NCBI RefSeq assembly: GCF_013031355.1
Contig: NZ_WPZO01000013.1
Coordinates: 62,001-126,000, forward strand
Source of the DNA: Ruegeria arenilitoris
GTDB lineage: Bacteria; Pseudomonadota; Alphaproteobacteria; Rhodobacterales; Rhodobacteraceae
Reading direction: 5' to 3'
Length of the DNA: 64,000 nucleotides
Positions 9,324 through 18,157 of the stretch are shown here, piece after piece. The stretch's first letter is position 1; every line of letters starts with the position of its first letter. Under the pieces are notes generated by a model. That model searched no databases. It worked only from the letters and a program-made list of their open reading frames with translations, and was not told the DNA's origin. The position numbers and the translations under genes were made by a program.

Positions 9324-9887
9324 TTACGTCAGAGCGTTTTCCAGCAGAATCTGCGCCGCCGATTTGGCATCCTGCGCCGGATCGCAGGATTTCAGAAACA
9401 CCGCCGAGACAATCGCGCCTTCCTGCAACAGCACGATCTGACAGGCCAGATGTTCCGGATCACGCACACCGGCCTGACGGGCCAGATCCGTAAAATGATC
9501 CAGCATGATCTGTTTGTGTTCCGCCGACTGCTTATGGATCGGGTGGTCCTCTTCCTGATATTCCGCCCCGGCCTTGATAAACATGCAGCCGCGATAGTCT
9601 TCTTCACTGAACCACTCGCCCAGCGCGTCGAAACTGGCGACCAATTGACCCGCCGGGGTGTCCGACAACTCGCTGATACGGTGCAGGAAATCCTTGCGGA
9701 AACTCTCGTCCCGCAACTGCAGCGCGGCCAGGATCAGATCCTCTTTGGTGCGGAAATGCTTGTACATCGAGGTTTTGGAAACACCCGTTTCAACCACCAG
9801 CTTGTCCATCCCGGTGGCGTGAAAGCCATCACGGTAAAAGACCTGCAAGGCTTTGCGGACCAGTTCGTCACGTTTGTTTGGGCGCAT
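9324..9887 (-). CDS. TetR-family transcriptional repressor
   Basis: 187 residues with a clear N-terminal TetR helix-turn-helix (MDKLVVETGVSKTSMYKHF, residues about 28-46) and a helical ligand-binding C-terminal part. It is divergent from a small gene and a flavin-nucleotide-binding protein across a gap holding three copies of one 16-bp dyad, one of which lies 16 nt upstream of its own start. Autorepression plus control of the rightward genes is therefore likely. The ligand is unknown. Confidence 0.9.
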   Translation of the reverse strand: MRPNKRDELVRKALQVFYRDGFHATGMDKLVVETGVSKTSMYKHFRTKEDLILAALQLRDESFRKDFLHRISELSDTPAGQLVASFDALGEWFSEEDYRGCMFIKAGAEYQEEDHPIHKQSAEHKQIMLDHFTDLARQAGVRDPEHLACQIVLLQEGAIVSAVFLKSCDPAQDAKSAAQILLENALT

Positions 9888-9902
9888 TCACGGGCTCCTG
9901 AG

Positions 9903-9918
9903 TGTACAGATCAGTACA
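9903..9918. promoter_or_regulatory. TetR operator-like dyad, copy 1
   Basis: TGTACAGATCAGTACA fits the palindromic frame TGTACnGATCnGTACA exactly and lies 16 nt upstream of the TetR start. Confidence 0.6.
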
Positions 9919-9989
9919 TAATAGACGATCGCCGAAATCTCAATATCCGAGAGAGCCCGGACGAGATTTCAAAATAAGACTTGCAAAAG

Positions 9990-10005
9990 TTTACCGATCA
10001 GTACA
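9990..10005. promoter_or_regulatory. TetR operator-like dyad, copy 2
   Basis: TTTACCGATCAGTACA matches the frame TGTACnGATCnGTACA with one mismatch. It lies about 45 nt before the rightward small gene at 10051. Confidence 0.55.
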
Positions 10006-10019
10006 CATTGATCGCAAGA

Positions 10020-10035
10020 TGTACCGATCTGTTAA
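10020..10035. promoter_or_regulatory. TetR operator-like dyad, copy 3
   Basis: TGTACCGATCTGTTAA matches the left half of the dyad exactly and the right half with two mismatches. It is spaced 30 bp from copy 2, about three helical turns, so two dimers could sit on the same face. Confidence 0.45.
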
Positions 10036-10050
10036 CCTTGGAGCGATCAG

Positions 10051-10134
10051 ATGAGACGCCATGCCAGCCTTTTCTCCCCTCAGTACGTCCCCGTTCTTTT
10101 GACCCTCGCGCTGATAGCCGCCGCATTGACGTGA
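10051..10134 (+). CDS. possible 27-residue single-span membrane peptide
   Basis: A short frame starts at 10051 with GGAG about 8 nt upstream and ends at 10134, 33 bp before the flavin-binding gene. The peptide has a basic start (MRRHASLF) followed by a hydrophobic run of about 16 residues ending ALT, so it would be a bare membrane span. It sits immediately behind the TetR operators and would be the first translated element of that transcript. It could instead be a translated leader or chance. Confidence 0.35.
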   Translation: MRRHASLFSPQYVPVLLTLALIAAALT

Positions 10135-10167
10135 AAGACCGGCCCAAGGGCCTCGAAAGGACAAGCC

Positions 10168-10788
10168 ATGCCACGCGCCTTTTCCGAACTGACCTTTACC
10201 CCCGCCGTTCGGGTACATCAGGAAAGAATGGGTTCGGCCAGGACCTACTCCAAGTTCATCGAAGACGGTCCGCAGCAGGGGCATCAGATCGGTCCGGCCG
10301 AAAAGGCATTCATCCAGGCACGCGACGGGTTTTACCAATCCACCGTCTCCGAAACCGGCTGGCCCTATGTCCAATACCGTGGCGGGCAGGTCGGGTTCCT
10401 GAAGGTATTGGACCCGCAAACCATCGGATACGCCGATTTTTCCGGCAACAAACAGTATATCTCGCGCGGGAATCTGGACGGGAACGACCGCATCGCACTG
10501 ATCCTGATGGATTATGCCAACCAGCGGCGCCTCAAGATACTGGGTCGGGTCACCTTCACCGAGGGCGAGACCGCAGCTGCCAGCCTGTACCCTGAAGGCG
10601 CCGAAGCCCCCGCCGAACGCGCCGCCCTCATCCGGGTAGAGGCGCTGGACTGGAACTGCCCGCGCCACATCACCCCGCGCTTTACCGAGGCCGAACTGCG
10701 CCCGCATCTGAACGCGCTAGGGCAGCAATTGGCGCAGCTCCAGGCCGAGAACGAAAAACTGAAACAGCTACTGACCCAACGGTCCTGA
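10168..10788 (+). CDS. pyridoxamine 5'-phosphate oxidase-family flavin-nucleotide-binding protein
   Basis: 206 residues of the split-barrel FMN-binding fold. ETGWPYVQYRGGQVGFLKVLD is the conserved barrel core, and FSGNKQYISRGNL is the FMN phosphate-binding area. A C-terminal helix rich in Gln, Glu, Leu and Lys (residues about 180-203) looks like a short coiled coil. The start at 10168 follows a GAAAGGA run. The frame is open further upstream, but that part carries the operators and has no family similarity. It is divergent from, and probably repressed by, the TetR protein; the flavin suggests a redox or detoxification role. Confidence 0.8.
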   Translation: MPRAFSELTFTPAVRVHQERMGSARTYSKFIEDGPQQGHQIGPAEKAFIQARDGFYQSTVSETGWPYVQYRGGQVGFLKVLDPQTIGYADFSGNKQYISRGNLDGNDRIALILMDYANQRRLKILGRVTFTEGETAAASLYPEGAEAPAERAALIRVEALDWNCPRHITPRFTEAELRPHLNALGQQLAQLQAENEKLKQLLTQRS

Positions 10789-10830
10789 TCCCCTGACCGG
10801 ACAGGTCACAACAGACGCAAGGAGCACCCC

Positions 10831-10992
10831 ATGCTGCGATCCGCGCTGAACATTGCCAGCCTTTGTCTGGTTGGCGCTCTGCTGATGGTGACGGGGCTGA
10901 CGCTGGCCTTTTTCGCCTCGCCGCAATCTGTCCGCAGCTCTCCGCCCGTGATGTACGATTCCCTGTTGTTGGATCAGCTATTGGACCGCTGA
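10831..10992 (+). CDS. small single-span membrane protein
   Basis: 53 residues, with AAGGAG about 8 nt before the ATG. An N-terminal hydrophobic segment (about residues 7-28, ending LTLAFFA) is followed by a short polar tail ending LLLDQLLDR. It lies 42 bp after the flavin-binding gene on the same strand and before the CueR-type promoter of copA, so it probably belongs to the TetR-controlled transcript. I recognise no family. Confidence 0.5.
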   Translation: MLRSALNIASLCLVGALLMVTGLTLAFFASPQSVRSSPPVMYDSLLLDQLLDR

Positions 10993-11033
10993 CAAACGCA
11001 CTGAGAAATTGAGCAGAAATCTGTCGTGACCCC

Positions 11034-11063
11034 TTGACCTTCCCGTGACTGGAACCCCCATCT
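11034..11063 (+). promoter_or_regulatory. CueR-type copper-responsive promoter/operator of copA
   Basis: TTGACCTTCCCGTGACTGG begins at 11034 and continues as AACCCC. This is the arrangement of known CueR promoters: a -35 TTGACC merged into a CCTTCC...GGAA dyad, with an over-long spacer before the -10 (CCATCT at 11058-11063, 18-nt gap). It lies about 30 nt before copA, and cueR itself is the next gene. The right half of the dyad is less perfect than in Escherichia coli. Confidence 0.7.
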
Positions 11064-11085
11064 GGAGGGAGAAGTTCTCTACAGG

Positions 11086-13572
11086 ATGAGTCGAATGGCT
11101 ACGCCGCAGACAATTCAGCTGAAAATCTCGGGCATGGGATGCGCGTCTTGCGTGGGGCGGGTGGAAACCGCGCTGCACGACGTGCCGGGGGTGTCGGAGG
11201 CCTCGGTCAATTTTGCAACCGAAACCGCGCAGGTTACCTATGACGGCCAGATCGGCGCGCTGACCGAAGCGCTGAACCGCGCCGGTTACCCGGCAGCGAC
11301 ACGGGAAACGACGCTGAAGATCGGCGGCATGAACTGCGCCTCCTGTGTGTCCCGGATCGAGCGCGCCCTGACCGCCGATCCCGCTGTGGTCGAGGCGCAG
11401 GTCAATCTGGCCACGGAAAGCGCCACGGTCTCCTATATTGACGGTGCTACCGATCCGCAGGCGCTGGCGAAACGGTCCGAGGATGCTGGTTACCCGGCAC
11501 GTGTGGCGGACAATGCCGCCTCACCGACCGACCAGGCTAAAACCGAAAAAGCCCACGCGTTGACCAAAGCGACAGTTTTTGCCGCTGTTCTGGCTTTGCC
11601 TGTATTCGTGCTCGAAATGGGCGGTCATATGATCCCGGCCTTTCACCATTGGGTACAGGCGACCATCGGCACGCAAACCAGTCACCTGATCCAATTCGCG
11701 CTGACTACGGTGCTGTTGCTGGGGCCGGGGCGAGTTTTCTATGCCAAGGGCATCCCCTCGCTGCTGCGCGGATCACCGGACATGAACGCTCTGGTCGCTT
11801 TGGGCACGGGCGCGGCCTATCTGTTTTCTGTCACCGCAACCTTTGCGCCGCAGATTCTGCCGAAAGGCAGCGCCAATGTTTATTTCGAGGCCGCCTCGGT
11901 CATCGTAGTTCTGATCCTGTTGGGTCGGGTGATGGAGGCACGCGCCAAGGGCCGCACCGGCGCCGCGATCCGTAAGCTGGTGGGGCTGCAGCCCAAAACC
12001 GCACGGGTCGAGATGGACGGAACCTACATAGACCGCCCGATTGCCGACATCACAGTCGGAAATATCCTTCAAATCCGCCCCGGCGAGCGAGTCCCGGTGG
12101 ATGGAGACGTGCTTGAAGGCACCTCATACGTCGATGAAAGCATGATCACCGGCGAGCCCGTGCCTGTCGGCAAAGCGCCGTCAGATCAAGTCGTGGGCGG
12201 AACGGTTAACGGCACCGGAGCATTGAGGGTACGCGCCACGCGGGTCGGAGCTGACACCGTTCTGGCGCAGGTCATCCACATGGTCGAGCAGGCACAAGGG
12301 GCCAAACTGCCGATTCAGGGGCTGGTCGACCGGATCACCGCCTGGTTCGTGCCGGTGGTCATTGCCGTGGCCTTGCTGACCATCGCGGTCTGGCTGATCT
12401 TTGGACCCGCGCCCGCCCTGCCGATGGCGCTGGTCACCGGAGTTTCCGTCCTGATCATCGCCTGCCCCTGCGCCATGGGCCTGGCAACGCCGACCTCGAT
12501 CATGGTGGGCACCGGGCGCGCGGCCGAGTTGGGCGTGTTGTTCCGCAAAGGCGACGCATTGCAGCAATTGCAACAGGCCAAGGTGATCGCGCTGGACAAG
12601 ACCGGAACGCTGACATTGGGCCGGCCCGAATTGGAAGGCATCACCGTCACAAACGGCTTTGACCGTGACACTGTTCTGCGGCTGGCCGCAGCGGTTGAAG
12701 CGCAATCCGAACACCCGATCGCCACAGCGATCACCCGCGCAGGACCGGCGAATCTGCCATCGCCGTCAGAGTTTCAATCTTTGACCGGGCTGGGCGTTCA
12801 GGCAACGGTCGAAGGGCGTGACATCCTGATCGGCTCACCCCGCCTGATGGCTCAACACGGGGTCGACCTGTCCGACCTGACCGCCGAGGCCGACCAGCGC
12901 GCCAACGAAGGGGCCACGCCGCTGTTCGCCGCCATTGACGGTCAGGCTGCCGCACTTCTTGCGGTCTCGGACCCGATCAAACCTGGCACACGGCAGGCGC
13001 TGGAGCGGTTGCACGCAATGGGCCTGACGCTGGCGATGGTTACCGGAGACAACGCCCGCACCGCGCAGGCTCTGACCGACCGGCTGGGTATCGACCATGT
13101 CACGGCCGAAGTTTTGCCGGATGGCAAGCTGGCCGCAATCACCGCGTTGCGCGAAAAATTCGGCGCGCTGGCCTTTGTCGGCGACGGCATCAACGACGCC
13201 CCGGCGCTGGCGGCGGCCGATATCGGTGTGGCAATTGGAACCGGAACCGACGTGGCCATCGAAACTGCGGATGTGGTGCTGATGTCCGGTGACCTGCGCG
13301 GTGTGGCGAATGCGGTTGAGATCAGCCGCCGCACCATGCGCAACATCCGCCAGAACCTCGGCTGGGCCTTTGGCTATAACATCCTGCTGATCCCGGTGGC
13401 TGCCGGAGCGCTGTATCCGTTCAGCGGGCACCTTCTGTCCCCGGCCCTCGCCGCCGGTGCGATGGCCTTGTCCAGCGTCTTTGTGGTGTCGAACGCGCTG
13501 CGCCTGCGCCGCGTGCGGGCCAGCTTGCCAGAAACACAGCATGGCCACGAAACCCATGAGGTCACACCATGA
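11086..13572 (+). CDS. copA: copper-exporting P1B-type ATPase
   Basis: 828 residues. Two N-terminal heavy-metal-associated domains carry GMGCASC and GMNCASC. The transmembrane metal site is CPCAMG, the phosphorylation site DKTGT, the P1B-specific HP dipeptide is in SEHPIA, and the hinge is [10 protein letters not shown]. Together these define a Cu(I) exporter of the inner membrane. An alternative start at 11095 (ATG, with AGGA 9 nt upstream) would shorten it by three residues. A CueR-type promoter lies in front, and the last codons overlap cueR by 4 nt (ATGA), so exporter and sensor are co-transcribed. Confidence 0.95.
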   Translation: MSRMATPQTIQLKISGMGCASCVGRVETALHDVPGVSEASVNFATETAQVTYDGQIGALTEALNRAGYPAATRETTLKIGGMNCASCVSRIERALTADPAVVEAQVNLATESATVSYIDGATDPQALAKRSEDAGYPARVADNAASPTDQAKTEKAHALTKATVFAAVLALPVFVLEMGGHMIPAFHHWVQATIGTQTSHLIQFALTTVLLLGPGRVFYAKGIPSLLRGSPDMNALVALGTGAAYLFSVTATFAPQILPKGSANVYFEAASVIVVLILLGRVMEARAKGRTGAAIRKLVGLQPKTARVEMDGTYIDRPIADITVGNILQIRPGERVPVDGDVLEGTSYVDESMITGEPVPVGKAPSDQVVGGTVNGTGALRVRATRVGADTVLAQVIHMVEQAQGAKLPIQGLVDRITAWFVPVVIAVALLTIAVWLIFGPAPALPMALVTGVSVLIIACPCAMGLATPTSIMVGTGRAAELGVLFRKGDALQQLQQAKVIALDKTGTLTLGRPELEGITVTNGFDRDTVLRLAAAVEAQSEHPIATAITRAGPANLPSPSEFQSLTGLGVQATVEGRDILIGSPRLMAQHGVDLSDLTAEADQRANEGATPLFAAIDGQAAALLAVSDPIKPGTRQALERLHAMGLTLAMVTGDNARTAQALTDRLGIDHVTAEVLPDGKLAAITALREKFGALAFVGDGINDAPALAAADIGVAIGTGTDVAIETADVVLMSGDLRGVANAVEISRRTMRNIRQNLGWAFGYNILLIPVAAGALYPFSGHLLSPALAAGAMALSSVFVVSNALRLRRVRASLPETQHGHETHEVTP

Positions 13573-13958
13573 ATATCGGAGACGTTGCAACCCAGACCGG
13601 CCTGCCCGCCAAGACGATTCGGTATTACGAGGATATCGGCCTGATCAAACCAATGCGCGACGACAACGGCTATCGCCGGTTTCGGGCACAGGACGTGCAC
13701 AAGCTGAACTTTCTGGGCCGCGCCCGCGCCCTGGGGTTCACGATCGAGGATTGCCGCACCCTGATGGCTCTGTACGAGGATGAAACCCGCGCAAGCGCCG
13801 ATGTCAAAAAGGTCGCGCGGGCGCACCTGGTGCAAATCGAGGCCAAGATCGCCGACCTCAACGCGATGCGCGACACGCTGGGCCATCTGATCGATGCCTG
13901 CGCCGGGGATGACCGCCCAGATTGTCCGATCCTACAGGATTTGGGCGGCAAGCCCTGA
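13569..13958 (+). CDS. cueR: CueR/HmrR copper-responsive MerR-family activator
   Basis: 129 residues. The MerR HTH ([20 protein letters not shown]) and the dimerisation helix are complete. The C-terminal metal loop has the two-cysteine pattern of Cu(I) sensors (CAGDDRPDC), and the dimer-helix serine that marks divalent-metal sensors is not seen in its place. It overlaps the copA stop by 4 nt. Copper binding would switch on the distorted promoter at 11034 and so its own transcription. Confidence 0.92.
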   Translation: MNIGDVATQTGLPAKTIRYYEDIGLIKPMRDDNGYRRFRAQDVHKLNFLGRARALGFTIEDCRTLMALYEDETRASADVKKVARAHLVQIEAKIADLNAMRDTLGHLIDACAGDDRPDCPILQDLGGKP

Positions 13959-14054
13959 CGCGGGGTTGCTCTTTGCGCGCGGCTTTGCTTTGTCTCTGCC
14001 CAACACTCCGGCCTGCTGAACGAAATGGGACCGGACAGCAGAGAGGATCACCAA

Positions 14055-14927
14055 ATGGCAAAAGTTGCGTTTCTGGGCCTGGGCGTCATGGGCTATCCAA
14101 TGGCAGGCCACCTGCAGGCGGCGGGTCATGAGGTAACCGTTTTCAACCGCACCACCACCAAGGCCGAGGCCTGGGTTGCCGAACATGGCGGCGCGATGGG
14201 CAAGACGCCAGAAGACGCCGCCAAGGGCGCCGAGATTGTCTTTGCCTGCGTTGGCAATGACGACGACCTGCGCAACATCTGCACCGGGGAGGCTGGTGTC
14301 TTTTACGGCATGTCCGAGGGTGCAATTTTTGTCGATCACACCACGGTTTCGGCGAAGGTGACCCATGAGCTGTATGACCTCGCCAAGGCCAAAGGGATCG
14401 CGTTTGTCGACGCGCCCATCTCGGGCGGTCAGGCCGGGGCAGAAAACGGAGTTCTGTCAATCATGTGTGGCGGTGATCAGGCAGCCTATGATGCGGCCGA
14501 GCCGATCATGCAGGTCTATTCCAAAATCTGCCGCCGGATTGGCGACAGCGGCGCCGGGCAATTGACCAAGATGAGCAACCAGATCGCCATTGCCGGGGTG
14601 GTGCAAGGTCTGAGTGAGGCGCTGCATTTCGCGGAAAAAGCCGGGCTGGACGGCCGATCGGTTGTTGAGGTGATAAGCCAGGGTGCGGCAGGAAGCTGGC
14701 AGATGGTGAACCGGCATGAAACGATGCTGGACGATCATTTCGACTATGGCTTTGCGGTGGACTGGATGCGCAAGGATCTGGCGATCTGTTTGGATGAGGC
14801 CAATGACAATGGCACCTCGCTGCCGCTGACGGCGTTGGTCGATCAGTTCTACAAGGATGTGCAAAAACTGGGCGGCGGTCGGTGGGACACATCAGCGCTG
14901 ATCAAGCGGTTGCGCGCGCTGGACTAA
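14055..14927 (+). CDS. 3-hydroxyisobutyrate dehydrogenase-family NAD(P)-dependent oxidoreductase
   Basis: 290 residues from the ATG at 14055, preceded by AGAGGA with a 7-nt gap; an in-frame upstream ATG at 14025 has no such site. The Rossmann motif FLGLGVMGYPMAGHL opens the protein. The substrate motif DAPISGGQAGAENG and the catalytic-lysine region GAGQLTKMSNQ are in place. Such beta-hydroxyacid dehydrogenases act on 3-hydroxyisobutyrate, tartronate semialdehyde, succinic semialdehyde and relatives. Which one applies here cannot be decided, since neighbours are unrelated. Confidence 0.88.
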   Translation: MAKVAFLGLGVMGYPMAGHLQAAGHEVTVFNRTTTKAEAWVAEHGGAMGKTPEDAAKGAEIVFACVGNDDDLRNICTGEAGVFYGMSEGAIFVDHTTVSAKVTHELYDLAKAKGIAFVDAPISGGQAGAENGVLSIMCGGDQAAYDAAEPIMQVYSKICRRIGDSGAGQLTKMSNQIAIAGVVQGLSEALHFAEKAGLDGRSVVEVISQGAAGSWQMVNRHETMLDDHFDYGFAVDWMRKDLAICLDEANDNGTSLPLTALVDQFYKDVQKLGGGRWDTSALIKRLRALD

Positions 14928-14935
14928 CGGAACAA

Positions 14936-14952
14936 GGGGGCTGTCTGCCCCC
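14936..14952 (+). terminator. possible terminator hairpin after the hydroxyacid dehydrogenase
   Basis: GGGGGC (14936-14941), loop TGTCT, GCCCCC (14947-14952), starting 9 nt after the stop codon. The following tail is only TCTT, so efficiency is uncertain. Confidence 0.5.
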
Positions 14953-14979
14953 CTCTTGGCCTCCAGGGCCAATTCACCA

Positions 14980-15007
14980 CCCCGAGGATTTTTCTAGCCA
15001 GATGAAG
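14980..15007 (+). repeat. Roseobacter-type intergenic element
   Basis: The stretch begins CCCCGAGGATTTTTCTAGCC and ends AGATGAAG. From memory, closely similar strings (CCCGAGGATATTTTTGGCC...) recur between genes in many Rhodobacterales genomes. A second copy is not visible in this window. Confidence 0.35.
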
Positions 15008-15039
15008 GGGACCCCGGTGATCGAAGGACAGGGAATCGG

Positions 15040-18000
15040 ATGAGCGACATGACGGAATTCTGGGCGGACGCCCTGCGCACGCATTGGGGACTGGACGCCA
15101 AGTTGGAGCGTTTGGACGGTGAATATGACCTGAATTTTATGGTCCGGGCCACCAACGGTCAGGACTACGTACTGAAGGTCATGCGCGCAGGTTGCGAGGC
15201 CAAATTCGTGGACCTGCAAGTCAAGGCGCTGGCCCATATCGCAAGCGAGGCACCGGGTCTGCCCTTCCCTCAGGTGTTTCCGGACCTGAATGGAACGCTG
15301 CTGCCCGAGATTGCTGATAAGCAAGGAGAGATGCGGCTGGCTTGGTTACTCGAATGCTTGCCAGGGCAATGCTATGCCAAAACGGCACCCAAGTCCGAAG
15401 AGCTGATCCTGAAGCTGGGCCGCGTTCTGGGGGCAACCGACAAGGCGCTGGAACGGTTTTCGCATGACGGTTTGCACCGGACGGATTTCAAATGGGATCT
15501 GACGCAGGCGGGCTGGATCGCCGATCAATTGGATGCGATTGCTAATTCCGAACGCCGCGCGTTGCTGTCAGGGATTTGCGGCGCATTCGACGCGATTTCC
15601 GGGCAACTGGCGGGCTTGCCGAAGCAGGCCATCCACAACGATGCCAACGATTACAACATTCTGGTCGAAGGTGAGTTGGGGCAACGCCAGAGCATCTCGG
15701 GCCTGATCGATCTGGGCGACATGTGCGCGGCCCCGCGTATTTGCGATCTGGCGATTGCGGGGGCGTATATCGTTCTGGACCACCCCAAACCCGAGCGCGC
15801 CTTGGCGGCGTTGGTACGCGGATACCACGCGGCCAACCGGTTGCGCGCGGATGAGGTCGATCTGATCTGGCCGCTGCTGCGGATGCGGTTGGCTGTGTCC
15901 GTCGTGAACTCGACCCTGATGGCGGCTGAAAATCCGGATGATCCTTACGTGACCATCAGTCAGGCCCCGGCCTGGCGGTTCCTTGAGAATACAGACGTGA
16001 ATGGCGGCCTGATGTCGGCCCGGCTGCGCACCGCCTGCAGCCTGCCAGTCACGAATGGGGCCGAGCGTATCCACGCTTACCTCTCCGAGCATCGCGGTCA
16101 GTTTGCCCAGATGTTCGAGCAAGACCTGAGCGACGTGCCTATGGGCTCGCTGTCGGTTGAAAACTCTACCTGGCCGCAGAACCCGTTTCACATGCCGCTG
16201 GAAGAGGCCGTCCGCGTGGGTGAGGAATTCGGCGAGGGCCTGTGGCTGGGCTATTACAACGAACCCCGCCTGATTTATGCCGAACCCGGGTTCCGCAAGG
16301 GACCGTGGAAGGCCTCGGACCGGCGGACCGTGCACCTGGCGGTGGACGTTTTTGCGCCTGCGGGCACCGTACTGCATGCGCCGATGAGTGGCCGGGTTGA
16401 AGCGGTCGAGAACCGAGACTCGCATCTGGACTATGGCGGTGTGGTGATCCTGCACCACGAAACGCCCGAGGGTGATCCGTTCTATACGCTCTACGGCCAT
16501 CTGGACCCCGAGGTTTGTGACCGGTTGAAACCGGGAGATCCGGTGGCGCAGGGCGCTGCCTTTGCGCGGCTGGGAGACGCCAGCCAGAACGGTGGCTGGG
16601 CCCCGCACGTGCATTTCCAACTGGCCCTGACCACGGACGGGATGCAAAACGACTGGCCCGGCGTGGGCGACCCGGACGAGATGGAGCTGTGGCACGCCGT
16701 CTGCCCCAACCCGGCGGCGTTGCTGAACCTGCCCGACGACAAGGTGTTCTACCACCCCACCGACAAGCAGGCGATCCTGCAGGGGCGGCACGATCATTTC
16801 GGTGGCAATCTCAGCCTGACCTACGACGATCCGGTGATGTTGGTGCGCGGATGGAAGCACCACCTGTTCGACGAATGGGGTCGCCCCTATCTGGACGCTT
16901 ATAACAACGTCCCCCATGTGGGCCACGCACATCCGCGTATTCAGGCCGTCGCAGCGGATCAGTTGAAGCGGATGAACTCGAACACCCGCTATCTGCACCC
17001 GGCCCAGACCGCCTTTGCCGACAAGGTTCTGTCCAAGCTGCCGGATCATTTCGAGGTCTGTTTCTTCGTCAATTCGGGTACCGAGGCGAACGAACTGGCC
17101 CTGCGGCTGGCGCGCGCGCATACCGGGGCCAAGGGGATCGTGACGCCGAACCACGGCTATCACGGCAACACCAACGCGGCCGTTGCGATCTCGGCCTATA
17201 AGTTCAACAAGCCGGGCGGGATCGGTCAGGCCGATTGGGTCGAACTGGTCGAGGTAGCGGACGACTATCGCGGATCGTTCAAACGCGACGATCCCGACCG
17301 CGCCCAGAAATACGCTGACCTCGTGGACCCGGCGATTGCCGCCCTGCAGGACAAGGGACAGGGCGTGGCCGGTTTCATCGCCGAAACCTTCCCCTCGGTC
17401 GGCGGTCAGATCATCCCGCCCAAGGGCTACCTACCCGCGGTATATGAGAAAATCCGCGCCGCCGGTGGCGTCTGCATCGCCGACGAGGTGCAGACCGGGC
17501 TGGGACGGCTGGGTGAATACTATTTCGGCTTCGAACATCAGGGCGCGCTGCCGGATATCGTGGTCATGGGCAAACCCATCGGCAATGGTCACCCGCTGGG
17601 CGTACTGGTCACGACCAAGGAAATCGCTCGCAGCTTTGACAACGGGATCGAGTTCTTCTCGACCTTCGGCGGTTCGACCCTGTCCTGCCGGATCGGCAAA
17701 GAGGTGCTGGATATCGTCGACGACGAGGGCCTGCAGGACAACGCCCGCAATATGGGCGCGCGCCTGATGGACGGCCTGCGCCGGATCGAGGCTGATTGCG
17801 GCTGCGTCGGGGACGTGCGGGGCATGGGCCTGTTTCTGGGCGTCGAATTGATCAACCCCGACGGGTCCGAGGGCACCGAGATCTGCAAGTACGTCAAGAA
17901 CCGGATGCGCGACCACCGCATCCTGATCGGCAGCGAAGGTCCAAAGGACAACATCCTGAAAATCCGCCCGCCCCTGACCATCGAGGCCGAGGACGTGGAC

Positions 18001-18105
18001 ATGATCCTCTGGGCGCTGCGGGAAGTGCTGTCTGAGGTGGGCGACTATGCCCCTGCCCCGGCCTGCGATCATGACCATCACCACGCCGGGTGCGGGTGCT
18101 GCTGA
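15040..18105 (+). CDS. trimodular protein: APH-like kinase, M23 peptidase-like domain, class III aminotransferase-like domain
   Basis: 1021 residues with three enzyme-like modules. Residues about 1-340 are an aminoglycoside/choline-kinase fold: catalytic HND at 199-201 and the magnesium-binding aspartate at 224 (LIDLGD). Residues about 400-560 are an M23/LysM-type metallopeptidase fold with HLAVD (H432, D436) and HVHF (H523, H525), so the zinc ligands are kept. Residues about 590-1005 are a fold-type I class III aminotransferase with the PLP lysine at 845 (GKPIGNGHPLG) and DEVQTG upstream. APH-fold hydroxylysine kinase and class III-fold phospho-lyases act in sequence in amino-alcohol catabolism. 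A kinase plus phospho-lyase on one chain is therefore a reasonable hypothesis. The tail is His/Cys-rich. Confidence 0.85.
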   Translation: MSDMTEFWADALRTHWGLDAKLERLDGEYDLNFMVRATNGQDYVLKVMRAGCEAKFVDLQVKALAHIASEAPGLPFPQVFPDLNGTLLPEIADKQGEMRLAWLLECLPGQCYAKTAPKSEELILKLGRVLGATDKALERFSHDGLHRTDFKWDLTQAGWIADQLDAIANSERRALLSGICGAFDAISGQLAGLPKQAIHNDANDYNILVEGELGQRQSISGLIDLGDMCAAPRICDLAIAGAYIVLDHPKPERALAALVRGYHAANRLRADEVDLIWPLLRMRLAVSVVNSTLMAAENPDDPYVTISQAPAWRFLENTDVNGGLMSARLRTACSLPVTNGAERIHAYLSEHRGQFAQMFEQDLSDVPMGSLSVENSTWPQNPFHMPLEEAVRVGEEFGEGLWLGYYNEPRLIYAEPGFRKGPWKASDRRTVHLAVDVFAPAGTVLHAPMSGRVEAVENRDSHLDYGGVVILHHETPEGDPFYTLYGHLDPEVCDRLKPGDPVAQGAAFARLGDASQNGGWAPHVHFQLALTTDGMQNDWPGVGDPDEMELWHAVCPNPAALLNLPDDKVFYHPTDKQAILQGRHDHFGGNLSLTYDDPVMLVRGWKHHLFDEWGRPYLDAYNNVPHVGHAHPRIQAVAADQLKRMNSNTRYLHPAQTAFADKVLSKLPDHFEVCFFVNSGTEANELALRLARAHTGAKGIVTPNHGYHGNTNAAVAISAYKFNKPGGIGQADWVELVEVADDYRGSFKRDDPDRAQKYADLVDPAIAALQDKGQGVAGFIAETFPSVGGQIIPPKGYLPAVYEKIRAAGGVCIADEVQTGLGRLGEYYFGFEHQGALPDIVVMGKPIGNGHPLGVLVTTKEIARSFDNGIEFFSTFGGSTLSCRIGKEVLDIVDDEGLQDNARNMGARLMDGLRRIEADCGCVGDVRGMGLFLGVELINPDGSEGTEICKYVKNRMRDHRILIGSEGPKDNILKIRPPLTIEAEDVDMILWALREVLSEVGDYAPAPACDHDHHHAGCGCC

Positions 18106-18112
18106 CACAAAA

Positions 18113-18141
18113 AAACCCCGGCGCGAGGGCGGCCGGGGTTT
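18113..18141. terminator. bidirectional intrinsic terminator
   Basis: AAACCCCGGC (18113-18122) pairs with GCCGGGGTTT (18132-18141) around a GC-rich loop. It lies between the convergent ends of the trimodular gene (18105) and the hemP partner gene (18158). The A-rich and T-rich flanks let it serve either strand. Confidence 0.8.
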
Positions 18142-18157
18142 CACGCTTGCCCGCTGC

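Noticed and set aside
15568..17163. 531-codon minus-strand frame inside the trimodular gene
   Set aside because: Antisense shadow of a high-GC gene whose sense strand has three intact enzyme domains.
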